Shown one piece after another: positions 1-5,463 of a DNA stretch of 7,979 bases. Made by a program: the position numbers and the translations under genes. How positions within the stretch are numbered: the first letter of the stretch is position 1; the number at the start of each line of letters is the position of its first letter. The stretch comes from Bacillota bacterium (GTDB lineage Bacteria; Bacillota; Desulfitobacteriia; Desulfitobacteriales; Desulfitobacteriaceae): assembly GCA_021849995.1 (NCBI GenBank), contig JAJZSC010000121.1:1-7979 (forward strand), given 5' to 3'. The notes below the pieces were generated by a model, which was not told the origin of the DNA, did no database searches, and was given only the letters and a program-made list of their open reading frames with translations.

Positions 1-52
1 ATAGCATTGTAAAGTATACCTAGAGTTCTTAACTCAGTAAGGGAGGCTAAGC

Positions 53-178
53 ATCGTCGATACTAAGATTAAAACGAACAAAGCCAGATACATCCTACTC
101 ATTATATTGTTAGCCACTGCCTTCGGGTTATACCTCCTGGCAGATCGTTATTTGATCGATATAAACCATAGAAACTGA
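53..178 (+). CDS. Possible small single-pass membrane peptide with a non-standard ATC start (or a start-codon-dead gene)
   Basis: An open frame runs from just after an in-frame stop at 38-40 to a TGA at 176-178. It encodes a basic N-terminus (K-I-K-T-N-K-A-R), a hydrophobic stretch of about 17 residues (YILLIILLATAFGLYLL) and a short polar tail ending N-H-R-N. That is the layout of a small bitopic membrane protein of 41 residues. A clean GGGAGG site lies at 41-46, and at the ideal distance of 6 nt stands ATC (53-55), not ATG; no ATG, GTG or TTG exists anywhere in the frame. It is therefore either translated from ATC, which is rare, or it lost its start by a one-base change, or the base is a read error. 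It ends 3 nt from the end of the convergent membrane gene at 182-547. The family is not recognised. Chance is possible because the frame is short. Confidence 0.35.
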   Translation: MVDTKIKTNKARYILLIILLATAFGLYLLADRYLIDINHRN

Positions 179-181
179 TGC

Positions 182-547
182 CTAATTAATTTTTTTATCG
201 TATATCTTTAAAACTTTACCAACGATTTTAACTATTATATTAAATAAAATAACACCTATAAAAATGTACATCCAAACATCAGCAACTAGTTCATAATCAC
301 CATGCATATCTTTAGGTAATATTATCAATGTAAGCCATGCTATAAATTTTCCACCTACATGAACTGAGGATATAAGCCCAAAAATAAATGGTACATAAAG
401 GGGCACTGCTTTATTAATTTGAAACAGTTCATAGATGAAGTAAATAATACATTGAACAGCAGTAATCAACAGAGTTATATTCCAATAATCTGTCATCCAA
501 TTGAGAGGAATAGCTGTTGCTACAAGTATAGTAATACGTTTTAACAT
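182..547 (-). CDS. Small multi-pass membrane protein of unknown function
   Basis: This 121-residue protein starts at ATG 547-545 behind an AAGGGGG ribosome binding site with about 6 nt spacing, so the start is well supported. It is strongly hydrophobic. Likely membrane segments lie at about residues 22-42 (ITLLITAVQCIIYFIYELF), 47-78 (probably two segments around a G-L-I-S-S turn) and 92-113 (VWMYIFIGVILFNIIVKIVG). The C-terminus is lysine-rich (K-I-Y-D-K-K-I-N), which suggests a cytoplasmic tail. A charged loop D-M-H-G-D-Y-E-L lies between the last two segments. There are no catalytic motifs that I recognise, and the size is only loosely reminiscent of phage or toxin-secretion holins. It is the last gene of the minus-strand series but is separated from the phospholipase gene by a strong hairpin, so it may have its own promoter. 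No function is assigned. Confidence 0.75.
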   Translation of the reverse strand: MLKRITILVATAIPLNWMTDYWNITLLITAVQCIIYFIYELFQINKAVPLYVPFIFGLISSVHVGGKFIAWLTLIILPKDMHGDYELVADVWMYIFIGVILFNIIVKIVGKVLKIYDKKIN

Positions 548-573
548 AGTGTGCCCCCTTGTTTAGGTATTCT

Positions 574-607
574 AAGAAGAGGATGCTTTGTAAATCATCC
601 TCTTCTT
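574..607 (-). terminator. Hairpin terminator downstream of the phospholipase C gene, possibly bidirectional
   Basis: Perfect 12-bp inverted repeat: AAGAAGAGGATG at 574-585 and CATCCTCTTCTT at 596-607, with a 10-nt loop. It lies 17 nt past the stop codon of the phospholipase gene and 26 nt before the start of the 182-547 gene, so it probably separates their transcripts. The U-rich tract is better on the plus strand (CTTCTTTCTTTATT) than on the minus strand, where the stem is followed by only AGAATA. Termination of the minus transcript may therefore be partial. Confidence 0.6.
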
Positions 608-624
608 TCTTTATTGATTTATAT

Positions 625-1572
625 TTAATTATACACGCCTTCGGTTCTGAAAAATGCATCTATTACAGCTGCAAGTGTGTCTTGACATTTTTCATAGGTT
701 CTTTCAGCTGCGAGATCCCACTTTGTATAATCAGGGGATCCATCACCAAGTGTAGCTTCTGCCTCATCTATATAGCCTGATGCGTAGTTTGCGGATGCTT
801 GAGCATAAGATGAATAATTTGTTCCATAATCGTTGTAGAGAGTTCCGCTAGACTTGGTATAATCTTCACGATTAGAATCTGCGTAATCTTCCCAAACAAC
901 GTGCCCTGATGTGAGTGCTGAACGATTGGTTACATGATGAGGGGCATTCATATCTGACAGATAATGAAGTGCTATGCCTAATGTCTTTAAAGCATAGGCA
1001 TAATTATTACTTCCGTCCACAAAATAACTATTTGCTGAGTTCATCCAGGTATTCATACGCTGCATTGCTGTAGGGCTTGTTTGCCCGAGATAATTTGTAT
1101 GCTTAGAGTAATGATAAAAATGTCCAGCATAAGTAGCAACTCCGGCAACATTAGGGTCTCGCTCATAAAAGTCCGGCCAATCCGAGCCTTCAAGTAAATT
1201 TGCTACTTCGGAATATAAGATGTCTGTCTGGTTATTATGCCCATCATTATCCAATATGTTAATTGCACGTGCAACAAGATATTGATGCGAGTGCTCGGAT
1301 CCTCCACTAGCAAAACTAGGCTCCATGGTACCATCTGGAAGTTTTTTATCTTTTCTATCTTCTCTTTTCACTAGCTCGTGAGTACTTAGGTCATATTCAT
1401 AATCACCACTTATAATTTTCTTTACTATCTGTTTTCCTTCCTCTACACTGACAGAAGCATTAATTTTATCTTTAGAAGCCTTTGAAGGAACTGATGCTAA
1501 AATATTTGAAGGAAGACTAAGACTAAGTACTAAAGCAGAAAAAATTACTATCCCCGTTAATTTTTTGAGCAT
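625..1572 (-). CDS. plc: Secreted zinc-dependent phospholipase C (alpha-toxin / B. cereus PLC family)
   Basis: Predicted to hydrolyse phosphatidylcholine and related phospholipids to diacylglycerol and phosphocholine outside the cell. From ATG 1572 the protein has 315 residues; this start has a GAAAGG site 9 nt upstream and begins a textbook signal peptide (MLKKLTGIVIFSALVLSLSL, then PSNILA). The frame stays open upstream to 1683, but a signal sequence starting at residue 38 would be odd. Metal ligands aligned with C. perfringens alpha-toxin are present in order: H96 (SHQYLVARAINIL), D134 (SDWPDFY), H151 (AGHFY), H203 and D207 (ALHYLSD), H213 (NAPHH), H224 and E228 (GHVVWED). The spacings H203-H213 (10) and H224-E228 (4) match the family. 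The usual mature N-terminal Trp, which completes the third zinc site, has no counterpart; a lysine-rich segment of about 65 residues precedes the catalytic domain. There is no C-terminal PLAT/C2 domain, so it resembles the single-domain Bacillus enzyme. It follows a small secreted-protein gene by 141 nt. Confidence 0.9.
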   Translation of the reverse strand: MLKKLTGIVIFSALVLSLSLPSNILASVPSKASKDKINASVSVEEGKQIVKKIISGDYEYDLSTHELVKREDRKDKKLPDGTMEPSFASGGSEHSHQYLVARAINILDNDGHNNQTDILYSEVANLLEGSDWPDFYERDPNVAGVATYAGHFYHYSKHTNYLGQTSPTAMQRMNTWMNSANSYFVDGSNNYAYALKTLGIALHYLSDMNAPHHVTNRSALTSGHVVWEDYADSNREDYTKSSGTLYNDYGTNYSSYAQASANYASGYIDEAEATLGDGSPDYTKWDLAAERTYEKCQDTLAAVIDAFFRTEGVYN

Positions 1573-1713
1573 ATTTTTCAGCCTTTCTTTATTATAGTTT
1601 TGTGCAAATTCGTAATGCGCTAATATGGGATCTCTTTCAAGAAAATACTTTTCATCATAATCACCTAATACTAACATTTCCACTTAGTTATTGATTATGG
1701 AGTAATCTAGTTG

Positions 1714-2031
1714 TTAATACCAATAACTTGGACTCGTATACGAAGTCTGTTCTACCAGCTTATCATTCTGATAAACTGCTCCTGTCGAAACCATGCGATA
1801 ATAATAACCGCTGGTGACATACCATGTTTGATCCAGGTATCCACTGTTGTTATAAGAAGTGCTTGTCCAACTTTTAATTGTTGTCCATCTTCCATTAACG
1901 TATTGTTGGATACTTGCATTAATCCCTATGGCAGAATTAATTTTTTGTTCTGTCTCTTGGGCATTGATCTGCATAGGTGCCATGCATAAAATCGATACTG
2001 CTATCAGGAGAACTGATGCTTTCTTTATCAT
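1714..2031 (-). CDS. Small secreted protein, tentatively DUF6147-like
   Basis: This 105-residue protein starts at ATG 2031, placed about 8 nt after an AAAGGGGG ribosome binding site; an in-frame GTG at 2040 overlaps that site and is rejected. Residues 1-24 form a signal peptide (MIKKASVLLIAVSILCMAPM, then QINA before QETE). The mature part of about 80 residues is rich in Tyr, Ser, Thr and Trp (NGRWTTIKSWTSTSYNNSGY, later WYVTSGYYYR), which suggests an extracellular beta-sandwich. It resembles small exported Firmicutes proteins sometimes filed as DUF6147; this match is from memory and uncertain. No catalytic residues or cysteine pairs are seen. It lies between the anti-sigma gene and the phospholipase gene, directly behind an ECF-type promoter motif, so it is a good candidate target of the neighbouring sigma factor. 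It may share a transcript with the phospholipase, as no terminator is seen between them. Confidence 0.75.
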   Translation of the reverse strand: MIKKASVLLIAVSILCMAPMQINAQETEQKINSAIGINASIQQYVNGRWTTIKSWTSTSYNNSGYLDQTWYVTSGYYYRMVSTGAVYQNDKLVEQTSYTSPSYWY

Positions 2032-2062
2032 ATAATTCACCCCCTTTCATCTATTTAATAAA

Positions 2063-2091
2063 TAAACGAATAAGAGGTGCTTTTTGTTACA
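2063..2091 (-). promoter_or_regulatory. Candidate ECF-sigma promoter for the secreted-protein / phospholipase genes
   Basis: Read on the minus strand, TGTAAC (2091-2086) is followed after 17 nt by CGTTTA (2068-2063). The AAC-type -35 with a CGT-type -10 at 16-17 nt is the layout of Bacillus ECF sigma promoters such as those of SigX, SigW and SigM. A start site about 7 nt further would give a leader of about 25 nt that contains the AAAGGGGG site of the next gene, which is sensible geometry. It lies between the anti-sigma stop (2112) and the secreted-protein gene. This is a motif match only. Confidence 0.4.
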
Positions 2092-2111
2092 CTTTTTTGA
2101 AAATTTTAATT

Positions 2112-2855
2112 TTATTTCCTTATATTTTTAGCCATTTTTATTATTTCAGATTTCTCAATTTCTCCCGTAATGCAAAATAATATTTGATCCTGCCAAACGA
2201 TACTGACAAGACCTTCTTTTTCAACTAATAGAGCTTGGCTGTTGTGTATTGTTATATTATGGACAATCGCATTCTCTGTGTCTATTCGTAGATCTGTCTT
2301 TATGTTCTCATACTGAGTGAATCGCATCATTTGTCCGCTTTCATTGGTATATTCAATTATCTTTGAGACTTTATCTTCTTCTGTTCTTACAGTTATAAAC
2401 CCTTTTGGAATATAACCCGGAACATATCCGTTCCAGTTAGAGGGTAGTTGTGGTTCTGGTACTATTTTACTTGGATCATTTTCTTTAATCTTAATCTCCG
2501 TGTACTGGTCGTTGATTTCAAGGAACATATTTAGGACCTTAATTCTAAAAGCTTCGACGCTGGCGACAGCCATAGTTAGGCTGCCCAAGATAACTAGCAA
2601 AAAGATTGCTACTTGCGGCAGGAACTTAAATGTCCTTTTTCTTATTTTTATCAATGTATCTTTACTGTTATGCCTGCCAATCCATTTCTTCATTTTTCTT
2701 TCAAATTCAAGTGTTGGGGAGAGGTCAGTATTTGAACTATTTTCAATCAAATTCTCAATTAAAATATTTTCCACATGACAGGCGGCCGCATATTCAAATA
2801 ATGCTTCCAACATCTTTTCTTTAGCTTGGACTTTGGCTGGTTCTTGTTCACTCAT
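2112..2855 (-). CDS. Membrane-anchored anti-sigma factor, DUF4367-type
   Basis: This 247-residue protein is encoded directly after an ECF sigma gene and overlaps its stop by 8 nt (ATGAGTGA). Its AGGAGG site lies inside the sigma gene about 9 nt before ATG 2855, so the two are translationally coupled. Residues 1-77 are a charged cytoplasmic region. One membrane segment spans about 79-97 (FLPQVAIFLLVILGSLTMAV). The outer part of about 150 residues carries the pattern typical of the DUF4367 domain: WNGYVPGYIPKGF near 141-153, then IIEYTNESGQMMRFTQYE, and a C-terminal stretch around VSIVWQDQILFCITGEIEKSEIIKMAKNI. By family analogy it holds the sigma factor inactive at the membrane until an envelope signal releases it; the signal is unknown. 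The gene itself is intact although its sigma partner is frameshifted. The DUF4367 name is from pattern recognition and the anti-sigma role is inferred mainly from the gene pair. Confidence 0.8.
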   Translation of the reverse strand: MSEQEPAKVQAKEKMLEALFEYAAACHVENILIENLIENSSNTDLSPTLEFERKMKKWIGRHNSKDTLIKIRKRTFKFLPQVAIFLLVILGSLTMAVASVEAFRIKVLNMFLEINDQYTEIKIKENDPSKIVPEPQLPSNWNGYVPGYIPKGFITVRTEEDKVSKIIEYTNESGQMMRFTQYENIKTDLRIDTENAIVHNITIHNSQALLVEKEGLVSIVWQDQILFCITGEIEKSEIIKMAKNIRK

Positions 2856-3403
2856 TATTTGTGACCTCCTGTTCCTTAGCCAATAATTTTATTAAATTTT
2901 GTCTTGCCCGGTGAAGCCTGGTTCTGATGTTTCCTAGTGTGATATTTAATATCTGGGATATTTCCTCATCTTCATAGTGATAATAATATTTTAACGAAAT
3001 AATATCAGCATACGACGGAGGCAATTCTTTGATTATTGCTGCTACCCTATTAAACGTCTCATTAGTAATAATGATGTCCTCAATGTTCTGCCCTGATTCA
3101 GGTAACTCTTCTTCAAGCTCTTCGTAAGAAAGGCTATACTGCCTTTTTCTTCGACGATAAATATCAATGGAAACATTCCTAATAATTAGAATGAGAAAAG
3201 CTCTCGTTTTGTTACAGTTATTTCCTTTCATTTTATCAAGATTTTTTGAATATTAATAAATGCTTCCTGAACAGCATCTTCCGCCAGATTTTTATCATTT
3301 TTCTATATGCTACCGTATACATTGACGAACAATGGTCATTATATAAAGCTTCCAGCCTATTGCATTTTTCTTCATCATGTATCGAACCGAGAATCATAAG
3401 CAT
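2848..3403 (-). pseudogene. ECF (sigma-70 family) RNA polymerase sigma factor, interrupted by two one-base deletions
   Basis: Three frames joined in order give a complete ECF sigma factor of 185 residues from ATG 3403, which has an AGAAGG site 7 nt upstream. Frame one supplies LEALYNDHCSSMYTVAYRKM. Frame two supplies NLAEDAVQEAFINIQK, the region 2 core-binding signature. Frame three supplies KMKGNNCNKTRAFL, the DNA-binding region 2.4 (RNVSIDIYRRRKRQ) and region 4 (ELPPSYADIISLKYYYHYED, then EEISQILNITLGNIRTRLHR). Adding one A to the A5 run (T5 on plus, 3289-3293) and one A to the A6 run (T6 on plus, 3242-3247) restores RKMIKNLAEDAVQEAF and NIQKNLDKMKGNN, and the length becomes divisible by three. 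As written only a region 4-containing fragment (ATG 3231 to the stop at 2848) could be made. The reading is either decay or homopolymer under-calling in the assembly; a double programmed frameshift is unlikely. The partner is the overlapping anti-sigma gene. Confidence 0.85.
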
Positions 3404-3716
3404 GCACGCACCTTCTCCCTCTTCTTTCAAGTACGAATCAAAAGTTTTATTTAAACAATTAAGGTATGTAATTGGCAGAATTCTCGTTCGGAAAGGAAAA
3501 GGCAGCTCGAAAAATTGTTCTGTCGATTAATCGAGATAGTTGCTTGCCTTGAGCAAACTTACCCTAATACTAATCAAGTTTTTTCAAAATGTATATCTTT
3601 CCTGCGCAGTTTATAATCTTTAGTTCACTTAAGCGGTACTTCCATGGCTTTGCTAGCTTTCTGAGATTACTCTCTCATTATGTCATAACGCTTGTACAAA
3701 ATTTGGCGAACGGAGT
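3404..3716. other. Gene-free region upstream of the sigma factor
   Basis: No convincing gene is seen here. The frames open on the plus strand lack ribosome binding sites and family resemblance. A 12-bp palindrome TCGATTAATCGA lies at 3523-3534 and could be an operator, but nothing supports this beyond its symmetry. A GAGGGAGAAGG site just before ATG 3403 belongs to the sigma gene. On the minus strand, TTGTTT is followed 17 nt later by CGTACT about 40 nt before that start, which weakly echoes the ECF-type promoter further downstream. I would not call it a promoter on that alone. Confidence 0.4.
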
Positions 3717-3755
3717 CACAAAAACAAATAGGCCCACACCTATCGGTGAGGACCT
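3717..3755 (-). terminator. Terminator-like hairpin on the minus strand, upstream of the sigma gene
   Basis: On the minus strand AGGTCCTCACC (3755-3745), loop GATA, GGTGTGGGCCT (3740-3730) forms an 11-position stem with one wobble and one mismatch. It is followed by the T-rich tract ATTTGTTTTTG. This has the form of a rho-independent terminator. No gene that it could end is recognisable to its right on the minus strand, so it may belong to a lost gene, or act as an attenuator in a long leader of the sigma operon. Confidence 0.45.
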
Positions 3756-3952
3756 TAACGTATTCCATCTAACTCTAACTCTTGTATCACAACTCCTAGC
3801 CCTGCTGAAAGCTATGGAAATAAAAGTAAAGACCCTAAGAGATTTGTCTCTTTCAGCTACCAATCATGAGCTACAGAACACTATTTAGTACTTAAACTAC
3901 TAGCCATATATGCTGCGATCAAGCACCTCTAAAACCCGATTTAACCATATTG
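3756..3952. other. Gene-free stretch, nothing recognised
   Basis: No open frame with a credible start or family resemblance was found on either strand. The only structure seen is a small hairpin AAGAGA-TTTG-TCTCTT at 3837-3852. The DNA may be leftover from an older insertion, given the IS-end-like repeats that follow. Confidence 0.4.
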
Positions 3953-4022
3953 ACTATGTCTGTTTTTCAAGACCAAACTATGTCATGCAAGTTATCATGA
4001 CTGGCATTTCAGATATCATGAC
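3953..4022 (+). repeat. Short direct repeats resembling the terminal repeats of an insertion sequence
   Basis: ACTATGTC occurs at 3953-3960 and 3977-3984 (24 bp apart), and TATCATGAC at 3993-4001 and 4014-4022 (21 bp apart). Several short repeats at about two helical turns, close to a strong terminator, resemble the multiple terminal repeats of IS21-type elements. No transposase gene or matching opposite end is visible, so at most this is a remnant end. The IS21 link is an inference. Confidence 0.3.
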
Positions 4023-4041
4023 CTACTATTGATTCCTGAAG

Positions 4042-4069
4042 CACTCTTGTTTCCACAGGAGTGTTTTTT
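4042..4069 (+). terminator. Strong rho-independent terminator, plus strand
   Basis: CACTCTTGT (4042-4050), loop TTCC, ACAGGAGTG (4055-4063) pair as a 9-bp stem with one G-T wobble, followed directly by six T (4064-4069). This is a textbook intrinsic terminator. It follows the repeat cluster at 3953-4022 and precedes the regulator relic. It could be the anti-read-through terminator of a mobile element or the end of a lost plus-strand gene. Confidence 0.75.
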
Positions 4070-4134
4070 ATGTCTTTATAGTCATTTCATTTACTTATCT
4101 ATCCACATATTGAAAAGGGTACTGCTATACCGGT

Positions 4135-4519
4135 GTAAATGCGTTCAACGGGCTGCACATTATGACGCGCATGCCAAATATTCATACGACACCCCCGCAT
4201 GAACCTGTCTTGAGCGCGGTAAAAAAGCTAGTTCAGTCAAGTAATACCTCAAATATTGTTCTTAGCCTTGATTAACAGTATTTCCGTAAACCCGAACCCT
4301 TGAATTTGCTGTAAAAATGATGAAGGTAAAGATCCAAAAGGGGATGCTGATGTTGTTCTCATTGGGATTTCACTCACATCAAAAAAGCTCCTCAGTATGT
4401 ACATAGCCCATAAAGGGATCAAGCCCGCAAATATTCTGCTGGTCCCTGGAGTCAAATTTTTTCTGAAAATTGATTGTCAATACGGAACGCCTTTTTTGGG
4501 CCATTATCGGGGGTACTAA
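4135..4519 (+). pseudogene. Relic of PEP synthase / PPDK regulatory protein (DUF299 kinase-pyrophosphorylase family)
   Basis: Intact members of this family phosphorylate and dephosphorylate PEP synthase or pyruvate phosphate dikinase, using ADP and phosphate, to turn the enzyme off and on. Here the central and C-terminal signatures survive in pieces on the plus strand. LSAVKKLVQSS is at about 4210-4242. LSLD, a TAA stop at 4273-4275 and QYFRKPEP follow; then EFAV at 4302-4313, and after another shift NDEGKDPKG and ADVVLIGIS. SMYIAHKGIKPANILLVPGVK runs at about 4394-4456. Restoring the family pattern needs one base near 4299-4300 (P-IEFAVK) and one A in the run at 4313-4317. The nucleotide-binding loop, normally G-x-S-R-T-S-K-T-P, reads GISLTSKKLL, so its Arg and the Thr-Pro pair are lost. 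The sequence after VPGVK is scrambled and stops at 4517-4519. No N-terminal third is recognisable. It is convergent with the Rph/Pps-like gene. Confidence 0.8.
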
Positions 4520-4552
4520 GTAAGCGATAAGATCGGCGTGAATAAAGCGCTT

Positions 4553-4612
4553 GAAAATAAATTAATAGGGTTCTCTATAAAGCTTTATAGAGAACCCTAT
4601 TAATTTATTTTC
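4553..4612. repeat. Perfect 60-bp palindrome without spacer, possible bidirectional terminator
   Basis: Two 30-bp arms (4553-4582 and 4583-4612) are exact reverse complements that meet at AG|CT. The arm starts GAAAATAAATTAATAGGG and ends CTATAAAG. As RNA it would fold into a stem of about 28 bp with a 4-nt AGCU loop on either strand. The outer part is AT-only, so A- and U-rich flanks occur on both strands as in bidirectional terminators. It sits between the convergent regulator relic and the Rph/Pps-like gene, 212 bp past the stop of the latter. The length and perfection exceed those of ordinary terminators. Confidence 0.85.
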
Positions 4613-4824
4613 CAAACCTTTCATCATCTTTTTATGCAGAGTTTTGGGTTACCTCACTTCGAAAATCAGGCAGGTGCTCACCCCGTGAGCATATAATTCA
4701 TCATTTCGCCCTTTATGCGTCCCAATGATTGCTGATTAAGGACAGCCAGCTGACCGGATGGTGAGACACTGCTCTGGTAACCACTGGAGCGGTGCTACTC
4801 ATTAAATCTGGACGTATTCAGCAA
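4613..4824. other. Intergenic tail of the Rph/Pps-like gene with a small hairpin
   Basis: No gene was recognised on either strand. TGCTCAC (4675-4681) and GTGAGCA (4685-4691) pair across a CCC loop; there is no T-run on either side, so it is not a clear terminator. No further parts of the DUF299 relic could be identified here. Confidence 0.4.
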
Positions 4825-5463
4825 TTACAATATTTCTACATACCCTTCTGTTCCATTCACGCGAATGCGTTGCCCATCTTTGATCAGTTTGGTGGCATTT
4901 TCTACTCCGACAACTGCCGGTAAGCCATATTCCCGGGCGATCACTGCTCCATGGGTCATCAGTCCCCCAACTTCGGTGACCAGGCCTTTTATGGATACAA
5001 ACAATGGGGTCCAGCTGGGGTCGGTAAAGGAGGTGACTAAGATATCTCCAGCTTCCAGATCAGCATCTTCCATGTTTAAGATGACCCGTGCCCGCCCCTC
5101 TATAACTCCGGAAGAAACAGGCAGACCTGCAAGAGCTTCCGCCGGGAGATTTTCTCGTTTGTACTCACCTGTTATGATTTCGCCATCGGAGGTGATAACC
5201 CGGGGGGGAGTTAGTTTTTCATATAATTTGTACTCGTCTCTTCGAAGGCTTAGGATCTGGCGATCCAGTTTATGGGTGCCTACGACTTCGCGAAGTTCTT
5301 CAAAGGTGAGATAGTAGATATCTTCTTTTTCCTGAATAACGCCCTCTTGTAGGAGTCCTTCGGCTTCTTTCAGTAAAGCCTGCTTATAAACAAAGTAGCG
5401 ATTAATCATGCCGTATTTTGGATATTCACGATAACCGATGTAATTCCTCATTAGGTCGATCAT
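4825..5463 (-). CDS. C-terminal part of split rifampicin phosphotransferase / PEP-synthase-like protein (phosphohistidine domain)
   Basis: This 212-residue frame continues the upstream ATP-grasp protein. It begins MIDLMRNYIGYREYPKYG, which in intact relatives follows a K-A-K-E-[TP]-K-R segment without a break. Residues 1-85 complete the middle domain. The rest is the swivelling PEP-utiliser domain with the phosphoryl-carrier motif GGLMTHGAVIAREYGLPAVV at 166-185; H171 is the expected catalytic histidine (residue 829 of the rejoined 870-residue protein). The GGLMTHG form, rather than GGRTCHA, and the protein ending here without a PEP/pyruvate-binding barrel, match the Rph subfamily. ATG 5463-5461 overlaps the stop of the upstream frame as ATGA, but no good Shine-Dalgarno site precedes it. 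Separate translation would rely on coupling. More likely this is one gene broken by a one-base deletion around 5466-5474, or a read error. Confidence 0.85.
   Translation of the reverse strand: MIDLMRNYIGYREYPKYGMINRYFVYKQALLKEAEGLLQEGVIQEKEDIYYLTFEELREVVGTHKLDRQILSLRRDEYKLYEKLTPPRVITSDGEIITGEYKRENLPAEALAGLPVSSGVIEGRARVILNMEDADLEAGDILVTSFTDPSWTPLFVSIKGLVTEVGGLMTHGAVIAREYGLPAVVGVENATKLIKDGQRIRVNGTEGYVEIL

Noticed and set aside
3242..3293. Programmed ribosomal frameshifting in the sigma gene
   Set aside because: Two successive -1 events would be needed, the first site (A AAA ATC) is not a standard slippery heptamer, and other genes nearby show the same kind of one-base loss. Not kept as the main explanation.
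3589..3888. Plus-strand open frame of 99 codons
   Set aside because: No ribosome binding site before its ATG, no resemblance to a protein family that I know, and it crosses the terminator-like hairpin at 3717-3755.
4249..4455. Minus-strand open frame of 68 codons
   Set aside because: It is antisense to the recognisable DUF299 relic, which explains the sequence much better.
4865..5314. Plus-strand open frame of 149 codons
   Set aside because: It is fully antisense to the conserved phosphohistidine domain and has low-complexity composition (Ser, Arg, Thr and Pro) typical of shadow frames.
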